Assembly (NCBI GenBank): GCA_027486555.1
Contig: JAIXOX010000012.1
Coordinates: forward strand, 49,204-113,203
Origin: Comamonadaceae bacterium
GTDB lineage: Bacteria > Pseudomonadota > Gammaproteobacteria > Burkholderiales > Burkholderiaceae_C
Reading direction: 5' to 3'
Length of the DNA: 64,000 nucleotides
The position numbers and the translations under genes were made by a program. The notes below the pieces were generated by a model. It was not told the DNA's origin. It saw nothing but the letters and a program-made list of their open reading frames with translations, and did not search any database. Positions within the stretch are counted from its first letter, which is position 1. Each line of letters opens with the position of its first letter. This document shows, one piece after another, positions 28,054 through 36,131 of this stretch.

Positions 28054-29340
28054 GTGAGCGCATTGACGGGTGTGCTGGACAGTCCGCACGCTGCACTTGA
28101 ATGGTCTGTTATGCAACCGGTGGTGCTCAGTGACGACGCTCAGCGGCCTTGGCGCGAGGATGCCCGTGTGATGGGGCTGGTGGGCGTTGCCCATGCCAGT
28201 TCCCATTTTTCCCATTTGCTTTTGCCTCTGATGTTTCCCGTCTTGGTGCAGGAGTTCGGGTGGCGTTATGCCGAGTTGGGCATGCTGAGTTCTTTGTTTT
28301 TTGTCATATCCGGACTGGGTCAGGCGGGGGCTGGTTTTGTGGTGGACCGATGGGGCGCAAGACCTGTTTTGCTGTCATCCATCGTCCTTTACATATTGGC
28401 TTGCCTGCAGGCCTATGCGGCGCAAAGTTACTCCGGGCTGATGCTGGTGGCCGTTTTGGCTGGTTTGGGCAACGCACCTTTTCATCCGGTCAATTTCACC
28501 ATCTTGAACCAAAGGGTGTCGACGCAACGCTTGGGCTATGCCTTCAGTGTCCATGGCGTATCGGGCAATCTGGGCTGGGCCCTGGCCCCTGTGTTTTTCA
28601 GTGTGTGCGCAGCTTGGTGGGGTTGGCGACAAGCCTTTTTGGCGGCGTCAGGCCTGTATGTGCTGATTCTGGTGTTGTTGCTCATCAACCGCCAACACCT
28701 GGTCACCATTCCTGCACCCAGAGCGGCAACGCCTGGGTTGGGCGCGGCCTCTGGACATGCGCTGGCCATTTTGCGCTTGCCTGTGGTTTGGTGGTGTTTT
28801 TTGTTTTTCCTGCTCTCCACGGTGACCTTGGCTGTGGTGCAAAACTTTGCGGTTCCCATCCTCAACACTTTGTACGGCATCAGCCTGGAGAGGGCCTCCA
28901 TGACCTTGACGGCCTACATGCTCTTGGGGGCCGTGGGCATTTTGATCGGTGGTTTTCTGGCGGCACGCTTTGCCCAAGCCACTGACCGGGTGGTGGCCCT
29001 GTGCATGGCCGCCGCAGCTTTGTTGATGGCCCTTTGTGCCAGCGGATGGCTTGGGCCGCAAGCCACTTTGTGGCTCTTGGCCTTGACCGGATTCGCCGTG
29101 GGCATCGGCGGTCCAAGTCGGGACTTGATGATCAAGAAAGGCACGCCCAAAGAAGCCACAGGGCGTGTTTACGGACTGGTCTATTCCGGTCTGGATGTGG
29201 GCTTTGCTCTGTCCCCCCTTGTTTTTGGGGTCTTCATGGACCAAGGCTGGTACACCGCCACTTTGTTGGGGGCTGCTGTGGTGTTGTTCATCAGTGCAGG
29301 GGTAGCACTGGGCGTGGGGCGCCGTTCTGCCAAGACTTGA
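28054..29340 (+). CDS. Major facilitator superfamily transporter (fosmidomycin-resistance-like)
   Basis: This is a 12-helix MFS protein of about 428 residues, resembling the Fsr branch. The first half shows GLVGVAHASSHFSHLLLPL, the loop DRWGARPVLLSS (motif A) and GLGNAPFHPVNFTIL. The second half shows PILNTLYGISLERASMTLTA and GIGGPSRDLMIKKGTPKEATGRVYG. The substrate is unknown; Fsr-like proteins are usually efflux pumps. The start is uncertain: GTG 28054 follows a TAAACT -10-like sequence, while ATG 28111 (MQPVVLSDD) is an equally possible start with no better ribosome site. A TPP enzyme follows on the same strand. Confidence 0.85.
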   Translation: MSALTGVLDSPHAALEWSVMQPVVLSDDAQRPWREDARVMGLVGVAHASSHFSHLLLPLMFPVLVQEFGWRYAELGMLSSLFFVISGLGQAGAGFVVDRWGARPVLLSSIVLYILACLQAYAAQSYSGLMLVAVLAGLGNAPFHPVNFTILNQRVSTQRLGYAFSVHGVSGNLGWALAPVFFSVCAAWWGWRQAFLAASGLYVLILVLLLINRQHLVTIPAPRAATPGLGAASGHALAILRLPVVWWCFLFFLLSTVTLAVVQNFAVPILNTLYGISLERASMTLTAYMLLGAVGILIGGFLAARFAQATDRVVALCMAAAALLMALCASGWLGPQATLWLLALTGFAVGIGGPSRDLMIKKGTPKEATGRVYGLVYSGLDVGFALSPLVFGVFMDQGWYTATLLGAAVVLFISAGVALGVGRRSAKT

Positions 29341-29392
29341 AACATCACAGGCGTGACACCGGGCCTTGAAGGCATTGGGCAAAATGGCCCAC

Positions 29393-31093
29393 ATGAAAAC
29401 CAAGATTGCTGGCCACTTGCTTGTTGAATGCCTTCTGGCCCAAGGCGTTACCCATGCGTTCGGTGTTCCGGGTGAAAGTTACCTGGCTGCGCTGGACGGC
29501 TTTCACTTGCACCGAGAGCAGATCAAGTTTGTCATTTGCCGCCAAGAGGGCGGAGCGGCCTTCATGGCCGAAGCGCAGGGCAAGCTCACGGGGCGTCCCG
29601 GCATTTGTTTTGTCACCCGAGGGCCTGGCGCAACCAATGCGTCGATTGGTGTGCACACAGCGTTTCAGGACTCCACGCCCATGGTGCTTTTTGTGGGGGA
29701 TGTGGCCAGCGATACGCGTGACCGTGAAGCGTTCCAGGAAATGGACTACACCCACTTTTTCGGCCCTTCTACCAAAGGCATGGCCAAGCGGGTAGAGCGG
29801 GTGGATGACCCCGAGCGCTTGCCCGAATACGTGGCACGCGCCTTTGCCACCGCCATGAACGGTCGCCCCGGCCCCGTTGTCCTGGTGCTGCCCGAAGACA
29901 TGTTGACCCAAGCCGTCAAGTCAGAAGCCCTGGCACGGGTGGAGCCCGTGCAATCCTGGTGTGACCCGGGTGCTTTACGCACCCTGCGCGACATGTTGCT
30001 GGCTTCAACCCGGCCCTTGGTCATTGCGGGAGGCGGTGGCTGGACACCGCAAGCCGCGCAGGCCCTGCAACGCTTTGCAGAAAATTGGCAACTCCCCGTG
30101 ACCAATGCGTTCCGATTCCAGGACACCTTTGACAACCACCACCCCCAATACGCTGGAGACGTGGGCATCGGCATCGCCCCTGCACTGGCCGCCCGGGTGC
30201 GCGACGCCGATTTGATCATCGCCATAGGTCCTCGCCTTGGTGAAATGACCACGGGGGGTTACACCCTGCTCAAAGCCCCCAAAACACATCAAAAACTGGT
30301 GCACATCCACGCCAGTGCGGAAGAGCTCAACCGCGTCTACCAAGCCGACCTGGCGATTCATTCCACCATGAACGCTGCCGCCCGAGGCCTGGAGGTGTTG
30401 ACCGCTCCGAACGATGTGGCCTGGTCTGATTGGACCCGTTTGGCCCACGACGGTTACCTGGACAACTTGCAACCCCAAACTTTGCCGGGCGACATTGACA
30501 TGCCAGCCATTGTGGCCACGCTGCAAAAACACCTGCCTGCCGATGCGGTGTTGACCAATGGCGCTGGCAACTTCGCCAGTTGGATGCATCGCTTTTACAA
30601 GCACCATGGCCTTGTCAAAGGGCATAAAACACAATTGGCACCCACAGTCGGGGCCATGGGGTATGGCGTGCCAGCGGGCATTGCAGCCAATTTACTGACG
30701 GGGCGTTTGGCATTCACCATCGCCGGAGATGGTGACTTTCTCATGAATGGTCAAGAACTGGCCACAGCCGTGCAGCATGGTGGCAAAAGCATCATTGTCC
30801 TGTTGAACAACGGCATGTACGGCACCATTCGCATGCACCAAGAGCGCGAATACCCTGACCACGTCACGGGCTCACAACTGCTCAACCCCGACTTTGCGGC
30901 GCTGGCTCAGGCCTATGGCTATGTGGGCGTGCGCATTCACCAAACCGATGAGTTCGAGCCCGCTTTCATGGCGGCCATGAGTCGAACACAAGGAACGCTG
31001 ATTGAAGTCATGCTTGACCCTGAGGTCATCTCCACCCGTGGCACCTTGAGTGCCATCACGCAAACGGCACTGGCCAAACAGCAAGGGTCGTAG
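29393..31093 (+). CDS. Thiamine pyrophosphate-dependent enzyme, acetolactate-synthase-like
   Basis: This is a TPP enzyme of the acetolactate synthase/benzoylformate decarboxylase superfamily, about 566 residues. The N-terminal pyrimidine-binding domain has the catalytic glutamate E52 in ICRQEGGAAFMAEA and the FVTRGPGATNASIG loop. The central domain follows (RPLVIAGGGGWTPQAAQALQ). The C-terminal domain has the TPP motif GDGDFLMNG...NN. No ilvN-like regulatory subunit gene is next to it, so a biosynthetic role in valine synthesis is unlikely. It could be a catabolic decarboxylase or ligase. Start ATG 29393 (MKTKIAGHLLVECLLAQG) is chosen by homology; ATG 29384 is possible. The reaction cannot be told from sequence. 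Confidence 0.85.
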   Translation: MKTKIAGHLLVECLLAQGVTHAFGVPGESYLAALDGFHLHREQIKFVICRQEGGAAFMAEAQGKLTGRPGICFVTRGPGATNASIGVHTAFQDSTPMVLFVGDVASDTRDREAFQEMDYTHFFGPSTKGMAKRVERVDDPERLPEYVARAFATAMNGRPGPVVLVLPEDMLTQAVKSEALARVEPVQSWCDPGALRTLRDMLLASTRPLVIAGGGGWTPQAAQALQRFAENWQLPVTNAFRFQDTFDNHHPQYAGDVGIGIAPALAARVRDADLIIAIGPRLGEMTTGGYTLLKAPKTHQKLVHIHASAEELNRVYQADLAIHSTMNAAARGLEVLTAPNDVAWSDWTRLAHDGYLDNLQPQTLPGDIDMPAIVATLQKHLPADAVLTNGAGNFASWMHRFYKHHGLVKGHKTQLAPTVGAMGYGVPAGIAANLLTGRLAFTIAGDGDFLMNGQELATAVQHGGKSIIVLLNNGMYGTIRMHQEREYPDHVTGSQLLNPDFAALAQAYGYVGVRIHQTDEFEPAFMAAMSRTQGTLIEVMLDPEVISTRGTLSAITQTALAKQQGS

Positions 31094-31153
31094 AGATCGG
31101 TGTCTGGCCTGAAGACAAAAGGCCATCAGTGCAGGCCACCGTGTTCAAGCCAT

Positions 31154-31179
31154 AAAAAACCCGCCGAAGCGGGTTTTTT
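31154..31179. terminator. Bidirectional terminator between the TPP enzyme and the SWIB gene
   Basis: AAAAAACCCGC (31154-31164), tetraloop CGAA and GCGGGTTTTTT (31169-31179) form a perfect symmetrical stem with T-runs on both strands. It serves the convergent genes on either side. Confidence 0.92.
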
Positions 31180-31198
31180 ATATGGCCTTGAGCGTGAA

Positions 31199-31618
31199 TT
31201 ACTTCAAGTGCTTGCCAATCAGGCCAGCCATTTCGAACATGGTGACTTGGGCTTTGCCAAAAACGGCCTTGAGTTTGTCGTCCGCATTGATGGCGCGGCG
31301 GTTGGTCGCATCTTGCAGGTTGTGCTTTTTGATGTAAACCCACATTTTGCTGACCACTTCGGTACGTGGCAGTGGGGTTGATCCCACCACAGCGGCCAAA
31401 GCTGCACTGGGGGTCAAAGCCTTCATGAAGGCGGCGTTGGGCGTGCGCTTGGCAGCAGGAGCAGCCTTGGCGGTCGTTGTGGATTTTGCGGCAGGGGCCT
31501 TGGCCGCTGCTTTCTTAGCAGGTGCAGCAGCTTTAGCAGCGGGTGCAGCTATTGGGGCCGGTGCTGCTTTTTTTGCGGGTGCAGCTTTTGGAGCCGGGGT
31601 TTTTTTTGCAGTTGCCAT
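31199..31618 (-). CDS. SWIB/MDM2-domain protein with histone-H1-like tail
   Basis: A 139-residue basic protein combines a lysine/alanine/proline-rich N-terminal tail (residues 1-65, repeated AAPAKKA-like units) with a SWIB/MDM2 domain (residues about 68-139: LTPSAALAAVVG, RTEVVSKMWVYIKKHNLQD, INADDKLKAVFG). The tail resembles eukaryotic histone H1 and bacterial H1-like proteins and should bind DNA. SWIB domains are otherwise known from chromatin remodelling complexes and from chlamydial topoisomerase. ATG 31618 has AAGGA upstream; the in-frame extension to 31711 is rejected. A nucleoid-associated function is the likely role but is not demonstrated. Confidence 0.9.
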   Translation of the reverse strand: MATAKKTPAPKAAPAKKAAPAPIAAPAAKAAAPAKKAAAKAPAAKSTTTAKAAPAAKRTPNAAFMKALTPSAALAAVVGSTPLPRTEVVSKMWVYIKKHNLQDATNRRAINADDKLKAVFGKAQVTMFEMAGLIGKHLK

Positions 31619-32130
31619 GATGGAGTTCCTTCGATCGGAATTAAGTTCGCCGCTGTGAAACGGTTTGTTTACAGCTTCACGCATGCTACTGGAGAAAGAC
31701 GTGGTTTCCAATGGTAAAAATCAATTTTTCTATAGGGGTTGTTGCTGATTTCAACTGAAGTTGCGCTTTTTTCAGTCTTGACAACTTGATGAAAGCTTGG
31801 ACAACTCAGAACCATCGGTGAGTCTCACTTTTGCTTCGGCCCAACGGTGTTTGGATCAACGCTTTTTTGTGGGAGCGGCGGTCTCGCCGTGATGACGCCT
31901 CGCAGACCACCACTTCACAAACTTCACAGGGCCGTATCGGTACGGATGCGGCGCATTCGGGAACTCAGACCGCGAGCCCGGTCATCTTGTGGTTTCACCA
32001 TTCGGTTTCTTTGTTTTACGATATGAAAATATGTCGGTTTTAACGATCAAAAATTTTTTGTATTGTTCATATATTTTTTGCATAGAGAAATAAACCGTCT
32101 AAGTTGTTGAAATTAAACAAATAAAAATAT
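31619..32130. other. Intergenic region upstream of SWIB gene and aceA, no gene seen
   Basis: This 0.5-kb stretch carries the divergent promoters of the SWIB gene and aceA. The part next to aceA (from about 32020) is AT-rich, unlike the flanking genes. A short REP-like palindrome lies at 31868-31898. An open frame at 31831-32043 has no ribosome site or recognisable protein and is not called. Confidence 0.6.
31868..31898. repeat. REP-like palindromic element (candidate)
   Basis: TGTGGGAGCGGCGGTCTCGC begins an element with the stem CGGCG-gtct-CGCCG (31876-31889). The GTGGGAGCGG head followed by a short GC palindrome resembles REP elements of pseudomonads and relatives. Only one copy is present in this window, so the assignment rests on resemblance. 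Confidence 0.35.
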
Positions 32131-32180
32131 GTCTTGTATAAGACATAAGATGCTCAAAAGGTCTTCTATAAGAGTTAAGA
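32131..32180 (+). promoter_or_regulatory. aceA: Tandem 20-bp operator-like repeat upstream of aceA
   Basis: GTCTTGTATAAGACATAAGA (32131-32150) and GTCTTCTATAAGAGTTAAGA (32161-32180) share 17 of 20 bases and start exactly 30 bp apart. Each contains the palindrome TCTT-n4-AAGA plus a third half site TAAGA. The pair ends 71 bp before the aceA start, in an AT-rich stretch. This fits a dimeric regulator binding two sites on the same DNA face. The regulator is not identified. Confidence 0.6.
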
Positions 32181-32251
32181 TTTGAGCAACGACAAAGCAG
32201 AATTCTCTGCCCACATCGCCCGATTTCAACTTGACTTCAGGAGTCCTCCCC

Positions 32252-33583
32252 ATGACAGCCAACCTCACTCAACAACTGAGCCGTGAAGAACAAATCGCCG
32301 CCCTCGAAAAAGACTGGGCGACCAACCCCCGCTGGAAAGGCGTCAAGCGCGGTTACTCTGCTGCCGATGTCGTGCGTCTGCGCGGCAGCATGCCCATCGA
32401 GCACACCCTGGCCAAGCGCGGTGCTGAAAAGCTCTGGGAAAAAGTCAACGGCGGTGCCAAAAAAGGCTATGTCAACTCATTTGGCGCCATCAGCGCTGGC
32501 CAAGCGATGCAACAAGCCAAAGCCGGCCTCGAAGCCGTGTACCTGTCTGGCTGGCAAGTCGCCGCCGACGGCAACACGTCCGAAACCATGTACCCCGACC
32601 AGTCGCTCTATGCTTACGACTCGGTGCCTACCATGGTTCGCCGCATCAACAACACCTTCAAGCGCGCCGACGAAATCCAGTGGGGCCGTGGCATCAACCC
32701 CGGCGACAAAGAGTTCATCGACTACTTCTTGCCCATCGTGGCTGACGCTGAAGCAGGTTTCGGTGGCGTTTTGAACGCTTTCGAGCTGATGAAGAACATG
32801 ATTGCCTCCGGCGCAGCTGGCGTTCACTTCGAAGACCAATTGGCTGCTGTGAAGAAATGCGGCCACATGGGCGGCAAAGTGTTGGTGCCTACACATGAAG
32901 CTTGCGAGAAATTGATTTCTGCACGTTTTGCAGCGGACGTCATGGGCGTGTCTACCATTGTGTTGGCCCGCACCGATGCGGAAGCTGCCAACCTGGTCAC
33001 TTCTGACCACGATGCCAACGACAAGCCTTTCCTGACCGGCGAGCGCACACAAGAAGGTTTCTACCGCGTCAAAAACGGTTTGGAGCAAGCCATCAGCCGC
33101 GGCGTGGCCTACGCGCCTTATGCTGACCTGGTGTGGTGTGAAACCGGCGTGCCAGACATTGGCTTCGCCCGCGAATTTGCCCAAGCGGTGCACGCTGCAT
33201 GCCCAGGCAAGCTCTTGTCTTACAACTGCTCACCGTCTTTCAACTGGAAGAAAAACCTCAACGACAGCCAAATCGCTTCGTTCCAGGAAGACCTGTCGGC
33301 GCTGGGTTACAAGTACCAGTTCATCACACTGGCCGGTATCCACATCAACTGGTACAACACATTCCAGTTCGCCCACGCCTACGCCAATGGCGAAGGCATG
33401 AAGCACTACGTCAACATGGTGCAAGAGCCAGAATTTGCAGCCCGTGAACAAGGTTACACCTTTGTGTCGCACCAGCAAGAAGTGGGCGCAGGTTACTTCG
33501 ACGACGTGACCACCGTGATCCAGGGCGGTTCGTCTTCTGTGAAGGCCCTTACCGGTTCGACCGAAGAAGAGCAGTTCCACTGA
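32252..33583 (+). CDS. aceA: Isocitrate lyase
   Basis: AceA splits isocitrate into glyoxylate and succinate, the first step of the glyoxylate shunt used on acetate and fatty acids. ATG 32252 (MTANLTQQLSREEQIA) has AGGAG at ideal distance. The 443-residue product has the catalytic KKCGHMGGK loop with C203, the SPSFNWKKNL motif and the VLARTDAEAANLVTSD metal region. Malate synthase is not in the window. The leader carries a tandem operator-like motif. Confidence 0.98.
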   Translation: MTANLTQQLSREEQIAALEKDWATNPRWKGVKRGYSAADVVRLRGSMPIEHTLAKRGAEKLWEKVNGGAKKGYVNSFGAISAGQAMQQAKAGLEAVYLSGWQVAADGNTSETMYPDQSLYAYDSVPTMVRRINNTFKRADEIQWGRGINPGDKEFIDYFLPIVADAEAGFGGVLNAFELMKNMIASGAAGVHFEDQLAAVKKCGHMGGKVLVPTHEACEKLISARFAADVMGVSTIVLARTDAEAANLVTSDHDANDKPFLTGERTQEGFYRVKNGLEQAISRGVAYAPYADLVWCETGVPDIGFAREFAQAVHAACPGKLLSYNCSPSFNWKKNLNDSQIASFQEDLSALGYKYQFITLAGIHINWYNTFQFAHAYANGEGMKHYVNMVQEPEFAAREQGYTFVSHQQEVGAGYFDDVTTVIQGGSSSVKALTGSTEEEQFH

Positions 33584-33615
33584 TCTGATTGAAAATCCTC
33601 CTCAGGGTTATGAAC

Positions 33616-33653
33616 AAAAAAGCCACCCCAGCGCGAGCTGAGGGTGGCTTTTT
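33616..33653. terminator. Bidirectional terminator after aceA
   Basis: AAAAAAGCCACCC (33616-33628) pairs with GGGTGGCTTTTT (33642-33653) around a 13-nt loop. It lies 32 nt after the aceA stop and 55 nt beyond the stop of the convergent minus-strand gene, with T-runs in both directions. Confidence 0.9.
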
Positions 33654-33707
33654 ATCGCAACATTCAAAATCCAGGCCGTTAATTTTCAAAATGGAACCAA
33701 AGCGGGT

Positions 33708-34703
33708 TCAAAAAGTGCCTGCTGTTTCCTTCAGGATGACAAAGGCATCTTTGTCCTGTGGCCAATGGATTTTGCGGCCTTGAAAAAACAAGTTGATCTT
33801 TCCCGGATCACTGGCGTGCACCGACCAAGGTGGGGAGCCGCGGTAAGTTTTGTTTTCTTTGGCTTTGAGCGTTACTGTGTGTTGAACGCCTGCACTGTCT
33901 TCCACACACAAACTCACTTCTTGCAATGCCTCTATGTAGACGGTGATTCCGGCTTTTTGAGGCTGATCTGTCGATAAAGTGATGGGGGTTTTTTGAGCAT
34001 CACAACCACCAAATGCGACGACTTGCCCCCGTGCTTGAACCGGTTGATCGGGCTCAGGCCTTGTGTTGATGGGCGCAGCCAGGGTTTTGACCGGTTCTGA
34101 CATCGGAGCCAGTGAAACAGGCACTGATTGAGGCCGTGTTTCCGTTTTGCTCATGGCTATCGATAAAAGATCATCGGCCAATGCCCTGATTGAAAAATCT
34201 GTGTGTGTATAAAAAAATGCGTAGCACGATGACAAAATAAACGCCGAACCTAGCGCGGGAATGAGGATGTTTTTGCCAGTTTTCTGGACAAGCAAAAGTG
34301 GTCTTGAAACAGCAGAACTTGAATTGGCGATTAAATTTTCAATTTCCCCACGGGGTTCAACCATTTCTTGGGATGGCGATTCGACGTTTTGCGCTGAGTC
34401 TGTGTTGATTTGGACAGCGGGCTGGTTGTTCCACAGCGTCTGCGGGTCTGCCCCAAGGGCTTTGGCCACTTTGATCGCTGCTACTTCCTCAATCGCTGGG
34501 GAGTAAAACATGGACCGCTTGCCTGGCAGCACATCGCCGTATTCGAGCTGCAGGACTTGGGCTGTCGACAAATGAACATGCTGGGCCAAGTTGGAAACAC
34601 TGATGCCATGAGCTTCGCGCAATTGGCGAAGTTGTTCGCCCCGAATATGGTGGGTGGTCGAAGTGTTGGTCATGTTTTCCAAAAGAGCGGTTGATACGAT
34701 CAT
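33708..34703 (-). CDS. RodZ-like membrane protein with Cro/C1-type HTH
   Basis: A 331-residue protein with three parts. The N-terminal helix-turn-helix (RGEQLRQLREAHGISVSNLAQHVHLSTAQVLQLE, in two blocks, residues 21-54) is of the RodZ type. A single membrane segment lies near residues 147-168 (ILIPALGSAFILSSCYAFFY). The periplasmic C-terminal domain resembles the RodZ beta domain (VYIEALQEVSLCVEDSAGVQHT...PPWSVHASDPGKINLFFQGR). RodZ links MreB to the membrane, but a real RodZ normally sits with ispG/hisS, so this is probably a paralogue. Start ATG 34703 overlaps the upstream gene's stop (ATGA), which supports it over ATG 34673. Confidence 0.8.
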   Translation of the reverse strand: MIVSTALLENMTNTSTTHHIRGEQLRQLREAHGISVSNLAQHVHLSTAQVLQLEYGDVLPGKRSMFYSPAIEEVAAIKVAKALGADPQTLWNNQPAVQINTDSAQNVESPSQEMVEPRGEIENLIANSSSAVSRPLLLVQKTGKNILIPALGSAFILSSCYAFFYTHTDFSIRALADDLLSIAMSKTETRPQSVPVSLAPMSEPVKTLAAPINTRPEPDQPVQARGQVVAFGGCDAQKTPITLSTDQPQKAGITVYIEALQEVSLCVEDSAGVQHTVTLKAKENKTYRGSPPWSVHASDPGKINLFFQGRKIHWPQDKDAFVILKETAGTF

Positions 34704-35017
34704 CCGGTCGCCGTGAAATGGTCAGATAGACAGTCATGTCTTTTCGAATCGACTATTTTTCGGGTGGATGAGGGTGCTGGATTAAAAACACGCTTGTAGC
34801 TGCCATTTTTCAGAGACAAGTCGCGCGGTGATTGTGGACCGAAGCCCATGCCTGCCGTATTGCTTTCCAAAGCCGCCATTTGAGCATCATGGGTGGGAGC
34901 CTTCACATTGTTCGGGGTGTCACAGGAATATGCCGGAATGGAATTACATAGTATCAAATTCAATGCCAAAATTATTTGAACACGACTTGCATTGCTCTTT
35001 AATTTTTGTAACGTCAT
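34700..35017 (-). CDS. Small exported protein of unknown function
   Basis: This 105-residue protein appears to have a signal peptide: basic n-region MTLQKLKSNASR, hydrophobic IILALNLILC, and a cleavage-type NSIPAYS-C junction near residues 31-32. The mature part is polar, without known motifs (GFGPQSPRDLSLKNGSYKRVF). The frame also allows an ATG at 35107, but that would bury the signal. It overlaps the RodZ-like gene by 4 bp (ATGA), so the two probably act together at the envelope. The gene's upstream DNA is very AT-rich. Confidence 0.5.
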   Translation of the reverse strand: MTLQKLKSNASRVQIILALNLILCNSIPAYSCDTPNNVKAPTHDAQMAALESNTAGMGFGPQSPRDLSLKNGSYKRVFNPAPSSTRKIVDSKRHDCLSDHFTATG

Positions 35018-35303
35018 TTCGCTTATCGATAAAACACTATTAATGTTAACATGTTGGATATAAAACTTTAACTCTTTCAAGATTGCTATTCTTTCAAAAG
35101 CCTTCATGAAAATATTGTTTTATTTTATAAAATATAAGTAATTTAATACTAAATATAATGAGTAAATACTTAATTATTATTCATAAATATGTTTCATTTG
35201 TAATTGAAAACAAGTTATGATAAAAATTAAGTAAATTTCTATTTGATTTCTTAAAAAATTTTGCATCATGCAATAGTTTTTGATTGGATAAGGTGTATTT
35301 TAT
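35018..35303. promoter_or_regulatory. Very AT-rich divergent intergenic region
   Basis: This 286-bp gap between the exported-protein gene and the TetR gene is made almost wholly of A and T with many short homopolymer runs (for example around 35106-35275). It stands out sharply from the surrounding GC-richer DNA. It must hold the divergent promoters, but too many AT hexamers exist to choose one. It is the kind of DNA bound by xenogeneic silencers such as H-NS/MvaT/Bv3F. Confidence 0.55.
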
Positions 35304-35903
35304 ATGTACAAAAAACCACTTCAACCACGAGCCATTGCGACAGAGAACCGGTTTCTGGACGCCTTGAATGAATTGCTCAAAGATAAATCACTGGGTCAGT
35401 TGAGCATTGATGAAATTGCACAGCATGCGCAATTGACGCGCGGGGCTTTTTTAAAACGTTTTGGTTCAAAGAAACAGGCTCTCTTTGTGTTGTGGGCGTT
35501 TTATTGCACTCGGGCATCTGAGGAAATGGTCACCATTGCAAATGGTTTGCAGGACTTTGCATGTATTGAGGACGCCTGCATGCACATGTCGAGACGCTTG
35601 GAGCATATCCAGACGCATGCGTTTTCTGTCAACCGTGCCATGCATGAGGATTTTCAAGAAAACCTTCGGATTGACCCTCAGACCAAAAAAATATTTCTCG
35701 ATTGTGTGGGCTTGATGCGTCAAGTGCAAAAACGATTTAACTTGGCCCATTCGGCCTCAGATGCAGGCGCCTTTGCCGCCGCCCAGCTTTTGATCACGAT
35801 CAACTACAACTATGTGCTCAAAGCCATGCCAGCCTTACCGATCGATCCACAATCACGTCACAAACTGATTGGTGACGTGGTGGCTTTGGCGCTCAAGGCC
35901 TGA
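35304..35903 (+). CDS. TetR-family transcriptional regulator
   Basis: A 199-residue TetR-type repressor. The DNA-binding domain is near residues 12-58, with FLDALNELLKDKSLGQLSIDEIAQHAQLTRGAFLKRFGSKKQAL (shown here as one known fold, helix-turn-helix about 35-55) carrying the family's typical RGxFxxRFGSK turn. The C-terminal ligand and dimer domain is not assignable. ATG 35304 follows a weak AGGT site. It is divergent from the exported-protein/RodZ-like pair, which may be its target. Confidence 0.88.
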   Translation: MYKKPLQPRAIATENRFLDALNELLKDKSLGQLSIDEIAQHAQLTRGAFLKRFGSKKQALFVLWAFYCTRASEEMVTIANGLQDFACIEDACMHMSRRLEHIQTHAFSVNRAMHEDFQENLRIDPQTKKIFLDCVGLMRQVQKRFNLAHSASDAGAFAAAQLLITINYNYVLKAMPALPIDPQSRHKLIGDVVALALKA

Positions 35904-36131
35904 GGGCCGCATGTCGAATCAGATGGGCAGAGAGACGAGGTTTGAATTCAGGGATGGAGAGCCATCTCGCTGACTTCTGAGCCATCCCCGTGGTCGGGGA
36001 ACCCTTGCCGAGATCACATTTTCCCTTGCGCAGCCATCCACCTGGAGCAGGGCCTTAGCAAATAAACCAAGCCCAGCCGAAAGAAACTCAAGCACCCCCT
36101 GACCGCTTCGATCCGCTGTGGCTTGACCTGT

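Noticed and set aside
31831..32043. 70-codon open frame upstream of aceA
   Set aside because: No ribosome site, no family resemblance, and it runs through the REP-like palindrome.
35986..35999. Hairpin CCCCG-tggt-CGGGG between the TetR gene and prlC as terminator
   Set aside because: The stem is only 5 bp and no T-run follows on either strand. The 228-bp gap shows nothing else of note.
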